From Mesorhizobium sp. (GTDB lineage Bacteria; Pseudomonadota; Alphaproteobacteria; Rhizobiales; Rhizobiaceae), in assembly GCA_004017535.1 (NCBI GenBank), contig SAJS01000032.1, forward strand, positions 1-35,816: a stretch of DNA of 35,816 bases, given 5' to 3'. Every line of letters begins with the position of its first letter. Position 1 is the stretch's first letter. The notes beneath the pieces are model-generated. The model made no database searches. It was not told the DNA's origin and saw only the letters and a program-made list of their open reading frames with translations. The translations under genes were made by a program, and so were the position numbers. Positions 10,853-19,066 of the stretch are shown in pieces.

Positions 10853-11689
10853 CTATTTGACCGCGCCGGCGGCAATGCCGGCGATGAAATGACGCTGCAA
10901 CAGCACGAAGACGATGAGCATCGGCACGGTCAGCATCACCGCGCCGGCCATGATGCCGCCCCAGGAAACCTTGGTCAGGCCGATCAGCGTGCCGAGCGCC
11001 ACCGGCGCGGTCATGGCGCCCGGCTGGCTGTTGATCAGCAGCGGCCAGAGATAATTGTTCCACGAGGCGAGGAAGAGGATGATCGCCAGCGCCGCCAGCA
11101 TCGGGCGGGCCAAGGGCAGCGCCACGAACAGGAAGATGCGCCATTCCTTGACGCCTTCGACGCGCGCCGCGTCGAACAGCTCGGCGGGCATCATCGAGAA
11201 AGCCTGGCGCATGAAGAGCACGCCGAGTGAATTGAACAGCGGCGGCACGATCAGCGCGATCCAGGTGTTGGCCAAAGCGAAGTCGCGCGCCACCATGATG
11301 AATTGCGGGATGAGCACCACGGCGTAGGGAAGCGTGATGGTGCCGAAGATGATCGCCACCACCGCGCCCTTGCCGTGGAACTCGTAGCGCGCCAGCGCCC
11401 AGCCGGCCATCGAGGTGAGCAGCACCGAAAGCACGGTGTAGGTCACGGCCACCGAGACCGAGATGCCGATGGCGCCGACGAAATTGGTGTCGCGCTGCAG
11501 ATTGTTGAAATTGTCGATGAAGCCGTCATGCGGCAGAAGCTCGATGCCGGGGCTGAAGATGCCGTTGTCGGGCATGGTGGAGAACACCACCATCATCCAC
11601 AGTGGGAACAGCCAGATCAGCGCCAGCGGCGTCAGGAAGAGATGCAGCAGGATGCTGCGGCCGAGCCTTGCCTGCGAGCGCGAGGTCAT
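10853..11689 (-). CDS. Sugar ABC transporter permease (MalG type)
   Basis: This 278-aa inner-membrane protein has about six predicted membrane segments, beginning with LHLFLTPLALIWLFPLWMMVV. The EAA-loop that contacts the ATPase is DAARVEGVKEWRIFLFVALPLARP, and the C-terminus is short and basic, as in MalG/LacG-class permeases. The start ATG overlaps the end of the preceding permease gene by four bases (11686-11689), indicating translational coupling. Confidence 0.94.
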   Translation of the reverse strand: MTSRSQARLGRSILLHLFLTPLALIWLFPLWMMVVFSTMPDNGIFSPGIELLPHDGFIDNFNNLQRDTNFVGAIGISVSVAVTYTVLSVLLTSMAGWALARYEFHGKGAVVAIIFGTITLPYAVVLIPQFIMVARDFALANTWIALIVPPLFNSLGVLFMRQAFSMMPAELFDAARVEGVKEWRIFLFVALPLARPMLAALAIILFLASWNNYLWPLLINSQPGAMTAPVALGTLIGLTKVSWGGIMAGAVMLTVPMLIVFVLLQRHFIAGIAAGAVK

Positions 11690-12546
11690 TTCGGCTCCCT
11701 CATCAGCCAGAGCTGCACCAAAGTGATGGCGATGGCGAGGCCCGCCATGGTGTAGGCGACGGCCGAGGCGTAACCGAAATTGAGCGACCGAAAACCCTGG
11801 CGGTAGAGCAGCAGCCCAAGCGTTTCGGTGCCACCGCCGGGGCCGCCACGCTCGGTGATCAGGAACGGCTCGGTGAAGAGCTGCATGGTGCCGATGATCG
11901 ACAGCACGGCGCAAAAGACGATGACGGGCTTCAAGAGCGGCAAGGTTATGTGGAAGAACTGCTTCACCTTGCTGACGCGGTCGAGCGTCGCCGCCTCGTA
12001 GACGTCCTCCGGAATGGACTGCAGGCCGGCGAGGATGATGATGGCGTTGTAGCCGGCCCAGCGCCAGGTCACCGCGATCATGATCAACGCCATGGCCGGT
12101 GTGACGTTGGAGAACCAATCGACCTTGGGCAGGCCGATGCTGTTGAGCAGCTTGTTGACGATGCCGAAATCGAGGCTGAACATCAGGCGAAAGACGGCCG
12201 AATAGGCGACCTCGCCGACCACGACAGGGGCGAAGAAGGCGAAGCGGTAGAGGCCTCGCGCCTTCAATAGCGGCGAATTCAGAAGCACCGCCATGCCGAT
12301 CGCCAGCGCAATCATCACCGGCACCTGGATGACCAGGATCAGCAGTGTGTTCTTCAGCGCGTTGTAGAAGGCGGGGTCGCCGATCAGGCGGCCCCAGTTG
12401 AAGGCCGGCGCGAAACGCCACGGCACGGTCCGCGTCGCCTGGAAGGAGATCAGGAACGAGGAAATGATGGGCCAGATCCAGAAGACGACGAAGATCAAGA
12501 GGTAAGGCGTGAGGAAGCGGTACGCGGTGGCGTTCTGGGTGCGCAT
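11686..12546 (-). CDS. Sugar ABC transporter permease (MalF type)
   Basis: This 286-aa inner-membrane protein opens with YRFLTPYLLIFVVFWIWPII. It contains about six hydrophobic helices and the EAA motif EAATLDRVSKVKQFFHITLPLLKP. Similarity by eye is to the LacF/UgpA group of CUT1 transporters. The ATG at 12546 has a strong AGGAGG site seven bases upstream, which rules out longer in-frame starts that would run into the repeat. A palindromic element separates it from the binding-protein gene, a common device for keeping binding-protein mRNA more abundant than permease mRNA. Confidence 0.94.
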   Translation of the reverse strand: MRTQNATAYRFLTPYLLIFVVFWIWPIISSFLISFQATRTVPWRFAPAFNWGRLIGDPAFYNALKNTLLILVIQVPVMIALAIGMAVLLNSPLLKARGLYRFAFFAPVVVGEVAYSAVFRLMFSLDFGIVNKLLNSIGLPKVDWFSNVTPAMALIMIAVTWRWAGYNAIIILAGLQSIPEDVYEAATLDRVSKVKQFFHITLPLLKPVIVFCAVLSIIGTMQLFTEPFLITERGGPGGGTETLGLLLYRQGFRSLNFGYASAVAYTMAGLAIAITLVQLWLMREPK

Positions 12547-12570
12547 CGGCTTCCTCCTTTCTTCGTCTTC

Positions 12571-12714
12571 CCTTCTCCCTTGTCGGACAAGGTAGCCACG
12601 CAGCGGCCGGATGAGGGGTGTTCCAGCGGAGCGAGACGTTGGCATTCCCTGGAGTACCCCTCATCCGTCTCGGCGCGGCGCGCCAATCCACCTTCCCCCA
12701 CAAGGGGGGGAAGG
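12571..12714. repeat. Intergenic palindromic repeat, copy 3, inside the ABC operon
   Basis: It has the same architecture as 5621-5759. The large inverted repeat has arms 12608-12626 and 12649-12667 with one or two mismatches, and hairpin-forming CCTT...AAGG ends. It fills most of the gap between the binding-protein gene and the first permease gene, all transcribed leftward. A stem-loop here would protect the 3-prime end of the binding-protein transcript and reduce downstream expression. That effect is inference from analogous malE-malF REP elements. Confidence 0.85.
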
Positions 12715-12725
12715 CAAGGCGGCGC

Positions 12726-13994
12726 TCACTTCACCGGCAGGCCGGTGGCGGCGGCGATCTGCTTGGCGGCGTCGTCGAGCGCGGCCTTGGCGTCGGGATA
12801 GCCGTTGGCCAGATATTTGGTCTGCACGGCGCGGACGATGATCTCGGCGTCGCTCTGGAACTGGGTGCCGCGGCTCGGCACCACCTTGGGCAGCGTGGAG
12901 AGGATATCCTTCCAGACCGCTTGGCCGCCCCAATATTCCTGACCTTGCGCGACGTAAGGATCATCGAGCGCGGAGACCAGCGACGGCACCAGGCCGAAAT
13001 CCTTCAGCATGGTGATCTGGCCGTCGTTGGTCTCCAGCGTGTATTTCAGATAGGCGTAGGCAGCCTCCTTGTTCTTCGAGGCCGATGTGATGGCCAGCGA
13101 CGAGCCGCCGAGATTGGCGGCGCGCGGGCCGTCGGCGGTCAGGCTCGGCATCAGATAGACGCCCCATTTGCCGCTTTCCTTCGGCGATTCGGTGCGGATC
13201 GTGCCTTCATACCAGCCGCCATAGACCTGGGTGGCGACGGTGCCGGCGGTGTTGTTGGTGATCTTGGTCGACCAGTCGGCCGACGACACGATGCCGGCGT
13301 CCTTCATCTCCTTGACCTTGGTCATGGCGTCGACGCATTTCGGCTCGGCCACGGTGATCGACTGGCCGTCCTCGGCGAAATAGGCGCAGCCCTGCTCGTT
13401 GGAGATCATGCGGAAAAATTCGGTGTCGCCGTTGAAATCGGCATTGGTCATCGACACGCCGGGATTGGCGGCCTGGATCTTCTTGCCGGCGGCGATGAAA
13501 TCGTCCCAGGTCTTGATCGAGGCCGGGTCGACGCCTGCCTTCTCGTAGAAGTCGCGGCGGTAGAAGACGGCGACCGGGCCGGAATCCCATGGCATGGCAT
13601 AGGCCTTGTCGCCGACCTCAAGCTCGGTGCGCTTGAAATCGGGGAATTTCTTCTGGTCTTCGGCGGTGTAGCCCATCGTGTGCAGGTCGACGAAGCAGTC
13701 CGGGAACTGGCTCCAGTAGTTCTCGGCCTCGCCGTTCTCGATCGTGACGATGTCAGGCAGTCCGACGCCGCCGGCGGCGCAGCCGGCGATCGACTTGTCA
13801 TAGGTCGGCTGGTTGCCGAGGTCCTGAACCGTGACCTTGATGTCGGGATATTTCTTGTTGAAGCCCTCGACCGTCGACTTCAGCGACGAAGCGGCGATGT
13901 TCCAGCTCCAGATGGTGATCTCGCCGGACTGCGCCAGCGCCGGGCCTGAACCCAGGGCAAGCAAAAGCGCGGCGCAGGTCAGTGTAGTGCGCAT
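12726..13994 (-). CDS. Sugar ABC transporter substrate-binding protein
   Basis: This 422-aa periplasmic protein has a clear Sec signal peptide (RTTLTCAALLLALGSGPALA, cleavage about residue 21-22). The mature sequence starts with EITIWSWN, typical of solute-binding family 1. The typical segment FYRRDFYEKAGVDPASIKTWDDF lies near 150, and GGSSLAITSASKNKEAAYAYLKY near 300. The ATG at 13994 follows GGGAGG. It is first in the minus-strand operon of binding protein, permease, permease, ATPase and oxidoreductase. The ligand cannot be read from sequence. The lactose/arabinose-type binding proteins of Agrobacterium (LacE/AraN-like) look closest by eye. Confidence 0.93.
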   Translation of the reverse strand: MRTTLTCAALLLALGSGPALAQSGEITIWSWNIAASSLKSTVEGFNKKYPDIKVTVQDLGNQPTYDKSIAGCAAGGVGLPDIVTIENGEAENYWSQFPDCFVDLHTMGYTAEDQKKFPDFKRTELEVGDKAYAMPWDSGPVAVFYRRDFYEKAGVDPASIKTWDDFIAAGKKIQAANPGVSMTNADFNGDTEFFRMISNEQGCAYFAEDGQSITVAEPKCVDAMTKVKEMKDAGIVSSADWSTKITNNTAGTVATQVYGGWYEGTIRTESPKESGKWGVYLMPSLTADGPRAANLGGSSLAITSASKNKEAAYAYLKYTLETNDGQITMLKDFGLVPSLVSALDDPYVAQGQEYWGGQAVWKDILSTLPKVVPSRGTQFQSDAEIIVRAVQTKYLANGYPDAKAALDDAAKQIAAATGLPVK

Positions 13995-14100
13995 TGAAAT
14001 CCTCCCAATTCATTTGCTCTCTCGCTGTGAGCGTGGCTAGATTATGCGGCGCGGAAGGCTTGTCCCCGACAGAGGGAATAAGAAGTTGGCGGAAAGTAAG
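13995..14100. promoter_or_regulatory. Divergent promoter region, sugar operon and AraC regulator
   Basis: These 106 bases lie between the binding-protein start (13994) and the regulator start (14101). The region should carry both promoters and the AraC operator. No strong inverted repeat was found, as expected for AraC proteins, which bind degenerate direct repeats. An in-frame ATG at 14044 exists but has no Shine-Dalgarno. Confidence 0.5.
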
Positions 14101-14970
14101 ATGCCCGAGCGTCCGTTCTACCAGCCTGGCGCGAGCAGCGTCGAAGGCCTGCCGCTGGCCTTGCAGATGTTCCACAACCACCCGCTGGTGATGCTGAAGC
14201 CGCACTGGCACGCCCAGGTCGAGGTGAACTTCATCGTGCAGGGCCGCGTGCATTACCGCATGGCCGAGCATGAAATCGCGCTGTCGGCCGGCGAGATGTG
14301 CCTGTTCTGGGGCGGCCTGCCGCACCAGATGGACGACCTCTCCGACGACGCCGTCTATGCCGGCGCGCATCTGCCGCTGGTGCATTTCTTCCGCTTGCAC
14401 CTGCCGGCCGATGTCAGGCACCGGCTGATGACCGGCGCGACGCTGGTGACGAATGCCACCGATCAATCCGACAATGACAATTTCAAGCGCTGGAACGATT
14501 ATGCGCGCTCGGGCGATCCGGCCAGGACAGAGCATGCCGTCAACGAGCTGCTGCTTCGGCTAGAGCGGGTGCGTTTCGAGCCCTACCGGCTGGTGCCCGG
14601 AACCGTCGCCGGGCATGGCGCGGGCAGCCCCTTCGACCAGCAGTCCTCACGCAACGTCGGGCGCATGTGCGATTTCATCGCCGAGAATTTTCTCTACGAT
14701 ATCGACTGCGTGAACATCGCTTGCGCCGCCGATATCCATCCCAAATACGCCATGAGCCTGTTCAAGAAATCGACCGGCATGACGCTCAACGAATATGTCA
14801 GTCTCTTGCGGCTGAGCTATGCGCAGGCACTTTTGATGCATGAGGACGCCAATGTGCTGAAGGTCGCGATGGACTCCGGCTTCGGCTCGCTCAGCGCCTT
14901 CAACAAATCGTTCCGCAAGCTTGCCGGCATGTCACCTTCCGATTTCCGCCGGGCGGGCGCATCGCGGTGA
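14101..14970 (+). CDS. AraC family transcriptional regulator with cupin sensor domain
   Basis: This 289-aa protein has an N-terminal cupin-like region (HWHAQVEVNFIVQGRVHYRMAEHEIALSAGEM, residues about 32-65) for sugar sensing. A C-terminal double helix-turn-helix (about 180-287) contains IDCVNIACAADIHPKYAMSLFKKSTGMTL and VLKVAMDSGFGSLSAFNKSFRKLAGMSPSDFRR. The layout resembles MelR-type activators. The ATG at 14101 is preferred because GGAAAG lies just upstream; the ATG at 14044 would add 19 poorly structured residues. It is divergent from the sugar ABC operon and is therefore its likely regulator. Confidence 0.9.
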   Translation: MPERPFYQPGASSVEGLPLALQMFHNHPLVMLKPHWHAQVEVNFIVQGRVHYRMAEHEIALSAGEMCLFWGGLPHQMDDLSDDAVYAGAHLPLVHFFRLHLPADVRHRLMTGATLVTNATDQSDNDNFKRWNDYARSGDPARTEHAVNELLLRLERVRFEPYRLVPGTVAGHGAGSPFDQQSSRNVGRMCDFIAENFLYDIDCVNIACAADIHPKYAMSLFKKSTGMTLNEYVSLLRLSYAQALLMHEDANVLKVAMDSGFGSLSAFNKSFRKLAGMSPSDFRRAGASR

Positions 14971-14989
14971 CCGCCAAAGCGGATCCGGA

Positions 14990-16363
14990 TCAGGCGGCTT
15001 TCACCGCCGGGAAGCTGACGGTCACGCCGAGCCCCGGTTTGCAATCCTCAAGCGTTATTGCGGCGCCATGCAGGTCGGCCACAGCCTTGACAAGGCTGAG
15101 ACCCAGGCCGCTGCCGGGCGTCGTGCGGCTCGCATCCAGGCGGTAGAGCCGCCGGAACACCTTTTCACGCTCTTCGGCCGGAATGCCCGGGCCATTGTCG
15201 CGGACATGGATAAGGACGTGGCTGCCATCCCTGGTCACTGAAAGCCCGATCGCGGTACCCGGCGGGCAATGCCGGAGCGCGTTCTCGACCAGATTGGCGA
15301 GCATCTGCATCAGCAGGTCCCGGTCGCCGTGGATGTACCATTTCGTATCCGGAACGACGCTCGTCGACAGCGACTTGCCGTCATCCTCCGCGACATCGGC
15401 GTAAACCTCGCCGATGGTCTCGACGATCGCCCCGACATCGAGATCGACGAAGCGCGCCTTGCGGGCGCCGGCTTCGATCTGGGCGATGCGGAGAAGCGCG
15501 TCGAATGTGCTGTTGATCTGCTGGCTTTCGGCGCGGGCGTCGGTCAGCTCGGCCGAGATGTCCTCGCCCGACACCGTCTTGTCGGCGGCAGATTCCAGGA
15601 TCATCTGCAGACGGTTGAGCGGCGTCTTGAGATCATGAGCGATGTTGGCGCTCACTTCGCGCATGCCGTCGACCAAGGCGGACAGGCGCTCGAGCGCCGC
15701 ATTCACCTGGGCGGAGACGGCGTCGATGTCGTCGCCGCTGCCGATCAGCGGGATGCGCGCGTCGAGCCGGCCATGCGAGACGTCGACCATGGTGCTGGCG
15801 ATGCCATCCAGGCGCCGCTGGACGCGCGAGGCAAGCACCGCGCCGCCGCCGATCGCCAGAAGGGTGATGGCGAGCGTCGCCCAGCCGAAGCTCATCAGCA
15901 CGATCCTTTCGAGATCCTCGGTTTCCGAAAGCGAGAAGGCGACGGTCAAATTGTTATCGCCGACCGGGCCCGAATAGGCGCGATATTCGGTACCTGGCGG
16001 CACTCCCGGCAAGTTTGCCGCGAACATGGAAAACCCGTCCGGCAGGCCGGAGGCGGTGAAATCGCCGGCGAGGCGGTTGCCGGTCTTGTCGGTGAGGGAA
16101 AAGATCTCGTCCTTGTCCTGGCTGAACTGAGCATGGTCCCTGACGGTGGAGACGAGATCCTCCTCGTCGCTCTCGGCATGGGTCGCGGCGATCAGCGAAT
16201 AGGTCTCCTTGATCGATTGATCGAGCTGCCTGGCGAGCGAGGCGCTCATCAGTTGATAGACGACCGCTCCGGACAGGATGAAGGCGAGCAGGAACAGGAA
16301 GGCGAAGGTCAGCGCCAGCCTGAACGGCGTGCTGCGCAGAAGGCTGGAGCGCCTCTCGCTCAT
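14990..16363 (-). CDS. Two-component sensor histidine kinase
   Basis: This 457-aa membrane kinase has TM1 about residues 14-37, a periplasmic sensor of about 115 residues, TM2 about 153-178, and a HAMP domain about 179-231. The DHp domain has the phospho-acceptor H243 (IAHDLKTPLNRLQ). The HATPase domain has N-box NLVENALRHC, G1 DNGPGIPAEERE, and G2 GSGLGLSLVKAVADLHGA. The organisation matches the OmpR-partner (EnvZ/QseC-like) class. It starts 45 bases after the response-regulator stop, so the two genes form an operon. The periplasmic domain is rich in acidic residues (SDEEDL, DKDE), which could suit cation sensing. That is speculation. Confidence 0.94.
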   Translation of the reverse strand: MSERRSSLLRSTPFRLALTFAFLFLLAFILSGAVVYQLMSASLARQLDQSIKETYSLIAATHAESDEEDLVSTVRDHAQFSQDKDEIFSLTDKTGNRLAGDFTASGLPDGFSMFAANLPGVPPGTEYRAYSGPVGDNNLTVAFSLSETEDLERIVLMSFGWATLAITLLAIGGGAVLASRVQRRLDGIASTMVDVSHGRLDARIPLIGSGDDIDAVSAQVNAALERLSALVDGMREVSANIAHDLKTPLNRLQMILESAADKTVSGEDISAELTDARAESQQINSTFDALLRIAQIEAGARKARFVDLDVGAIVETIGEVYADVAEDDGKSLSTSVVPDTKWYIHGDRDLLMQMLANLVENALRHCPPGTAIGLSVTRDGSHVLIHVRDNGPGIPAEEREKVFRRLYRLDASRTTPGSGLGLSLVKAVADLHGAAITLEDCKPGLGVTVSFPAVKAA

Positions 16364-16408
16364 GCGTGCGCGAAGGCGCTTGGTCGCCCGGCAATCGCGG
16401 ATGCGGGA

Positions 16409-17086
16409 TCAGGCCGGAACATGCAGGCTGTAGCCGGTGTTGCGCACGGTGTGGATCAGCGGCACGTCGAAAGGCCTGTCGACCTTGGCGCGGAGCCGGC
16501 TGATGTGCGTCTCGACGACGCTGGTCTTGGGGTCGAAGTGAAAATCCCAGACGCGCTCAAGAAGCATGGTGCGGGTGATGACGCGGCCCTCGCCTCGCAT
16601 CAGCACCTCGAGCAGGCTGAACTCGCGCGGCTGCAGGTCGATCGGCTGGCCCTGCCGGGTCACGCGGCGCTGGATCAGGTCCATTTCCAGGTCGGCGACA
16701 CGCAACGCCGTCTTCTGTTCCTGCGCCGCCGGCCGGCGGCCGAGCGCATGGATGCGGGCAAGCAGCTCCGAAAAGGCGAAGGGCTTGACCAGATAGTCGT
16801 CGCCGCCGGCCTCCAGGCCCTCGACGCGGTCGTCGACGCCGCCGATCGAGGTCAGGAAGATAGCCGGCGTATGGATGCCGGCGGCGCGCACCGCCTTGAT
16901 CATCGATAGGCCGTCGAGGCCGGGAACCATGCGATCGGCGACGATCACGTCATAGGCGTTACGGGTCGCGGCGAAGAGGCCGTCATGGCCGTCGCGCAAG
17001 AGATCGCAGACATGGCCGGCCTCGGTCAGCCCCCTGACGATATAGTCGGCGGTTCTCGGATCGTCCTCAACAAGCAGAAGTCGCAT
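16409..17086 (-). CDS. OmpR/PhoB family response regulator
   Basis: This 225-aa protein has a receiver domain (1 to about 118) with acidic pocket E7-D8-D9, phospho-acceptor D51 (VIVADRMVPG), T79 and K101 (YLVKPF). A winged-helix DNA-binding domain (about 128-225) contains LQPREFSLLEVLMRGEGRVITRTMLLERVW and VVETHISRLRAKVD. The ATG at 17086 is placed exactly at the MRLLLVEDD receiver start; an upstream in-frame start would add 13 unlikely residues. The Shine-Dalgarno is weak (CGGGGCG). Its partner is the adjacent kinase. Likely targets are the membrane-protein genes upstream at 17327-18961. Confidence 0.94.
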   Translation of the reverse strand: MRLLLVEDDPRTADYIVRGLTEAGHVCDLLRDGHDGLFAATRNAYDVIVADRMVPGLDGLSMIKAVRAAGIHTPAIFLTSIGGVDDRVEGLEAGGDDYLVKPFAFSELLARIHALGRRPAAQEQKTALRVADLEMDLIQRRVTRQGQPIDLQPREFSLLEVLMRGEGRVITRTMLLERVWDFHFDPKTSVVETHISRLRAKVDRPFDVPLIHTVRNTGYSLHVPA

Positions 17087-17162
17087 CGCCCCGTGCTGTC
17101 CTTGCCGCCGCAACCTCGCCGGCATGGCGGCGCCGGCCGGCTCTTTCCTGGCTGGTTCTCCA

Positions 17163-17211
17163 GGACATGATGCCGAAACGCGTGAAGCGGCTTTCGGGCG
17201 GCATCATGCCC
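17163..17211. repeat. Short palindromic element (ATGATGCC...GGCATCAT)
   Basis: Arms CATGATGCC at 17166-17174 and GGCATCATG at 17200-17208 are perfect inverted complements, with inner partial symmetry CCGAAA...TTTCGGG. This ATGATG-type hairpin is a recognisable rhizobial intergenic element; a relative lies at 20844-20884. It sits between the COG4705-like gene and the response-regulator gene, both leftward, and may weaken transcription passing from the first into the second. Confidence 0.7.
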
Positions 17212-17326
17212 CATCTCCTCGTCTTGGCGCAATTGCGGACGGATTGCTCCAACCATCTGCTTGTACGCATTCGTGGACCGAAGACCGCTACACATTTTTG
17301 CGAGACGGCTGGTTCAGGCATCGCGC

Positions 17327-18127
17327 TCAGTCGAGCAGGGCCTGCTCGTCTTCGTCGATCAGGCTCTTCAGCGTCATATAAAGAACGATGACCACGATAG
17401 AGCCGAGGAAGGTCAGGCTGGTGAAAGTGGTGCCGAAGCCCATGCCGCCATATTCGACCGGCTGCGCCAGCAGGTCGCCGAAGGAAGCGCCGAACGGCCG
17501 GGTCAGGATATAGGCGAGCCAGAAGGCGAGGATGCCGTTCAGGCCGAGGAAGAGCCAAGCAAGCGCGATCGCCGCGATCAACCCGCCAAGGATGAGGCCG
17601 GTCGCGAGATAACCCATGTCGAAGCGCTCGGCGACCAGATCGCCGGCGACGGTGCCCAGCGAGAAGGTGAACAGGACCGCCAGCCAGTAGAAGATCTCGC
17701 GCCGGGTGGTGAAGATGGTGTGGATCGACAGGGTCTTCCCGCTGGCGTACCAGGCGATGAAGGTCAGGGCGAGGGCGACCGAGAAGATGATGGTCGTCGT
17801 CTCCAGCCGCACGCCGAAATTGTCGACGAGGTTGTCGGTGACCAGCGTGCCGACGACGCTGCTCAGGACGACTGCCAGCCAGTAGGCCCAGGGCACGTAA
17901 CGCTTCTGCGCGAATTCGAGGACAAGCGCGACAATGAGAATGCCGCTCATGATCAGGGATGTGACGGTAAGGCCGAGCCCGAGAGTGACGGCCAAATAGT
18001 CCGCCGCCGTCTCGCCCATGGTCACCGCCATGATCTTGATCAGCCAGAAATCGAGAGTGACGTCCGGGACCCGGTTCGCTTCGGACCCGTCTTCGTTGGC
18101 TGTCATGGTCATTGCGATGGCCGTCAT
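17327..18127 (-). CDS. COG4705-like multipass membrane protein with four internal repeats
   Basis: This protein of about 266 aa is strongly hydrophobic with an estimated seven to nine membrane helices. Four related units can be aligned: FWLIKIMAVTMGETAADYL (27-45), YWLAVVLSSVVGTLVTDNL (82-100), YWLAVLFTFSLGTVAGDLV (147-165) and FWLAYILTRPFGASFGDLL (202-220). Each has an aromatic-W-L start and a G-x4-D core. The family is recalled as COG4705, uncharacterised membrane-anchored proteins. The buried Asp in each repeat suggests an ion or small-solute path, but no function is known to me. The start is uncertain: ATGs at 18127, 18112 and 18106 are possible and none has a good Shine-Dalgarno. It lies just upstream of the two-component genes on the same strand. 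Confidence 0.8.
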   Translation of the reverse strand: MTAIAMTMTANEDGSEANRVPDVTLDFWLIKIMAVTMGETAADYLAVTLGLGLTVTSLIMSGILIVALVLEFAQKRYVPWAYWLAVVLSSVVGTLVTDNLVDNFGVRLETTTIIFSVALALTFIAWYASGKTLSIHTIFTTRREIFYWLAVLFTFSLGTVAGDLVAERFDMGYLATGLILGGLIAAIALAWLFLGLNGILAFWLAYILTRPFGASFGDLLAQPVEYGGMGFGTTFTSLTFLGSIVVIVLYMTLKSLIDEDEQALLD

Positions 18128-18218
18128 CCTGTAAGAGCCGGTCGTCCGCGCTCTGTTCAAGCCGACAATCCATGGCCGTCAGGCTAGGCTGGTAAATTCA
18201 CCGCGGCCTGTCCGCATC

Positions 18219-18234
18219 CTTACAAATTGGTAAG
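18219..18234. promoter_or_regulatory. Inverted repeat CTTAC-N6-GTAAG in a divergent promoter
   Basis: A perfect 5+5 palindrome with a 6-base spacer lies in an AT-richer island between the divergent membrane-protein genes at 17327-18127 and 18329-18961. A neighbouring GGTAAATTCACC at 18191-18202 shares the GGTAA half. The position suits an operator used by the adjacent OmpR-type regulator, but OmpR proteins usually prefer direct repeats, so the assignment is tentative. Confidence 0.4.
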
Positions 18235-18328
18235 ATCGGCCAAAAACATTCGCCGGGTCTCGTCATCGCCCGGCGGAAGAGCTAGAGAAAGCCCGGCGTC
18301 CGTCTCGGCGCCGGAGCGGTGAGAAAGA

Positions 18329-18961
18329 ATGGCCTACACGTCCCTCAAATCGGCGCCGAAAGCGTTCGACCAGCACAAGCGCCTGATCGTCGTGCAGGTG
18401 GCAGCCGTGCTTGCCGTCATCCTGCTTCTCTTCAGCAGACCGGCGCTGGCCGAAGGATCGGATGGGCACGAAGTTGTCGAGACGATCGGCTTCGCGATGG
18501 TGCTGGCCTGCTTCCTCGGCCGCCTGTGGAGCATCCTCTTCGTCGGCGGCAGAAAGAATGACGAGCTGATCGTGTCCGGCCCGTTCTCGATGACCCGCAA
18601 CCCGCTCTATTTCTTCTCGACCGTCGGCGCGGTCGGTATCGGGCTGATGTTCGGCTCGGTGCTGGCGGCCGCGATGCTCGGCCTGGCAAGCTTCCTCGTC
18701 TTCCGGTTCACCGCGCGCAAGGAGGCCGCGTATCTCGCCGGCAAGTTCGGCGCGGCGTACGCGGCCTATGCCGAACGTACGCCGTCCTTCTGGCCGAACC
18801 CGCTGCTCTACCGCGACGAGGCGCAGTGGCTGTTCTCGACGGGCGCGCTGAGGAACACGTTCCGCGACGGGCTCTATTTCCTGGCTCTGTTTCCGGTGAT
18901 CGAGGCGGTTGAGTATGCCCGCCTCAGCGGCCACCTGCCGACGCTTTTCACGGTCTACTAA
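18329..18961 (+). CDS. Isoprenylcysteine carboxyl methyltransferase-like integral membrane protein
   Basis: This 210-aa protein has about five membrane segments. The PEMT/ICMT signature is visible: GPFSMTRNPLYFFSTVGAVGIGL (about 84-106), followed by RKEAAYLAGKFGAAYAAYAERTPSFWPN, the usual downstream motif that completes the S-adenosylmethionine pocket. Bacterial members methylate unknown lipids or small molecules; there is no prenylated protein here. The ATG at 18329 follows GAGAAAG. The gene is divergent from the COG4705-like gene and shares its promoter region. It may therefore belong to the same two-component regulon. Confidence 0.85.
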   Translation: MAYTSLKSAPKAFDQHKRLIVVQVAAVLAVILLLFSRPALAEGSDGHEVVETIGFAMVLACFLGRLWSILFVGGRKNDELIVSGPFSMTRNPLYFFSTVGAVGIGLMFGSVLAAAMLGLASFLVFRFTARKEAAYLAGKFGAAYAAYAERTPSFWPNPLLYRDEAQWLFSTGALRNTFRDGLYFLALFPVIEAVEYARLSGHLPTLFTVY

Positions 18962-19025
18962 AGGTGCGCTGATATTCAGGTGAGGCCGGCCTGCAAATGA
19001 CGGCCTCCTGCGCTTCCGGTGCTCA

Positions 19026-19040
19026 CGTACTTCAAGTACG
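19026..19040. repeat. Perfect 7+7 palindrome CGTACTT-C-AAGTACG
   Basis: Arms CGTACTT and AAGTACG flank one base. It lies about 27 bases to the left of the point where similarity to the truncated membrane-protein gene ends, so it may mark a recombination junction or belong to another small dispersed repeat. It is flanked by a looser symmetry (GGTGCTCA / CTCCGCTCCGG). Confidence 0.55.
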
Positions 19041-19066
19041 CTCCGCTCCGGTATCTCGGAAGCCAC

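Noticed and set aside
14044-14100. Earlier start for the AraC-family regulator
   Set aside because: The ATG at 14044 has no Shine-Dalgarno and would add 19 residues without family similarity. The ATG at 14101 has GGAAAG upstream.
14971-14989. Terminator between the AraC gene and the kinase gene
   Set aside because: Only a weak CCGCC...GGCGG stem with an inner CGGATCCG can be drawn, and there is no T-run.
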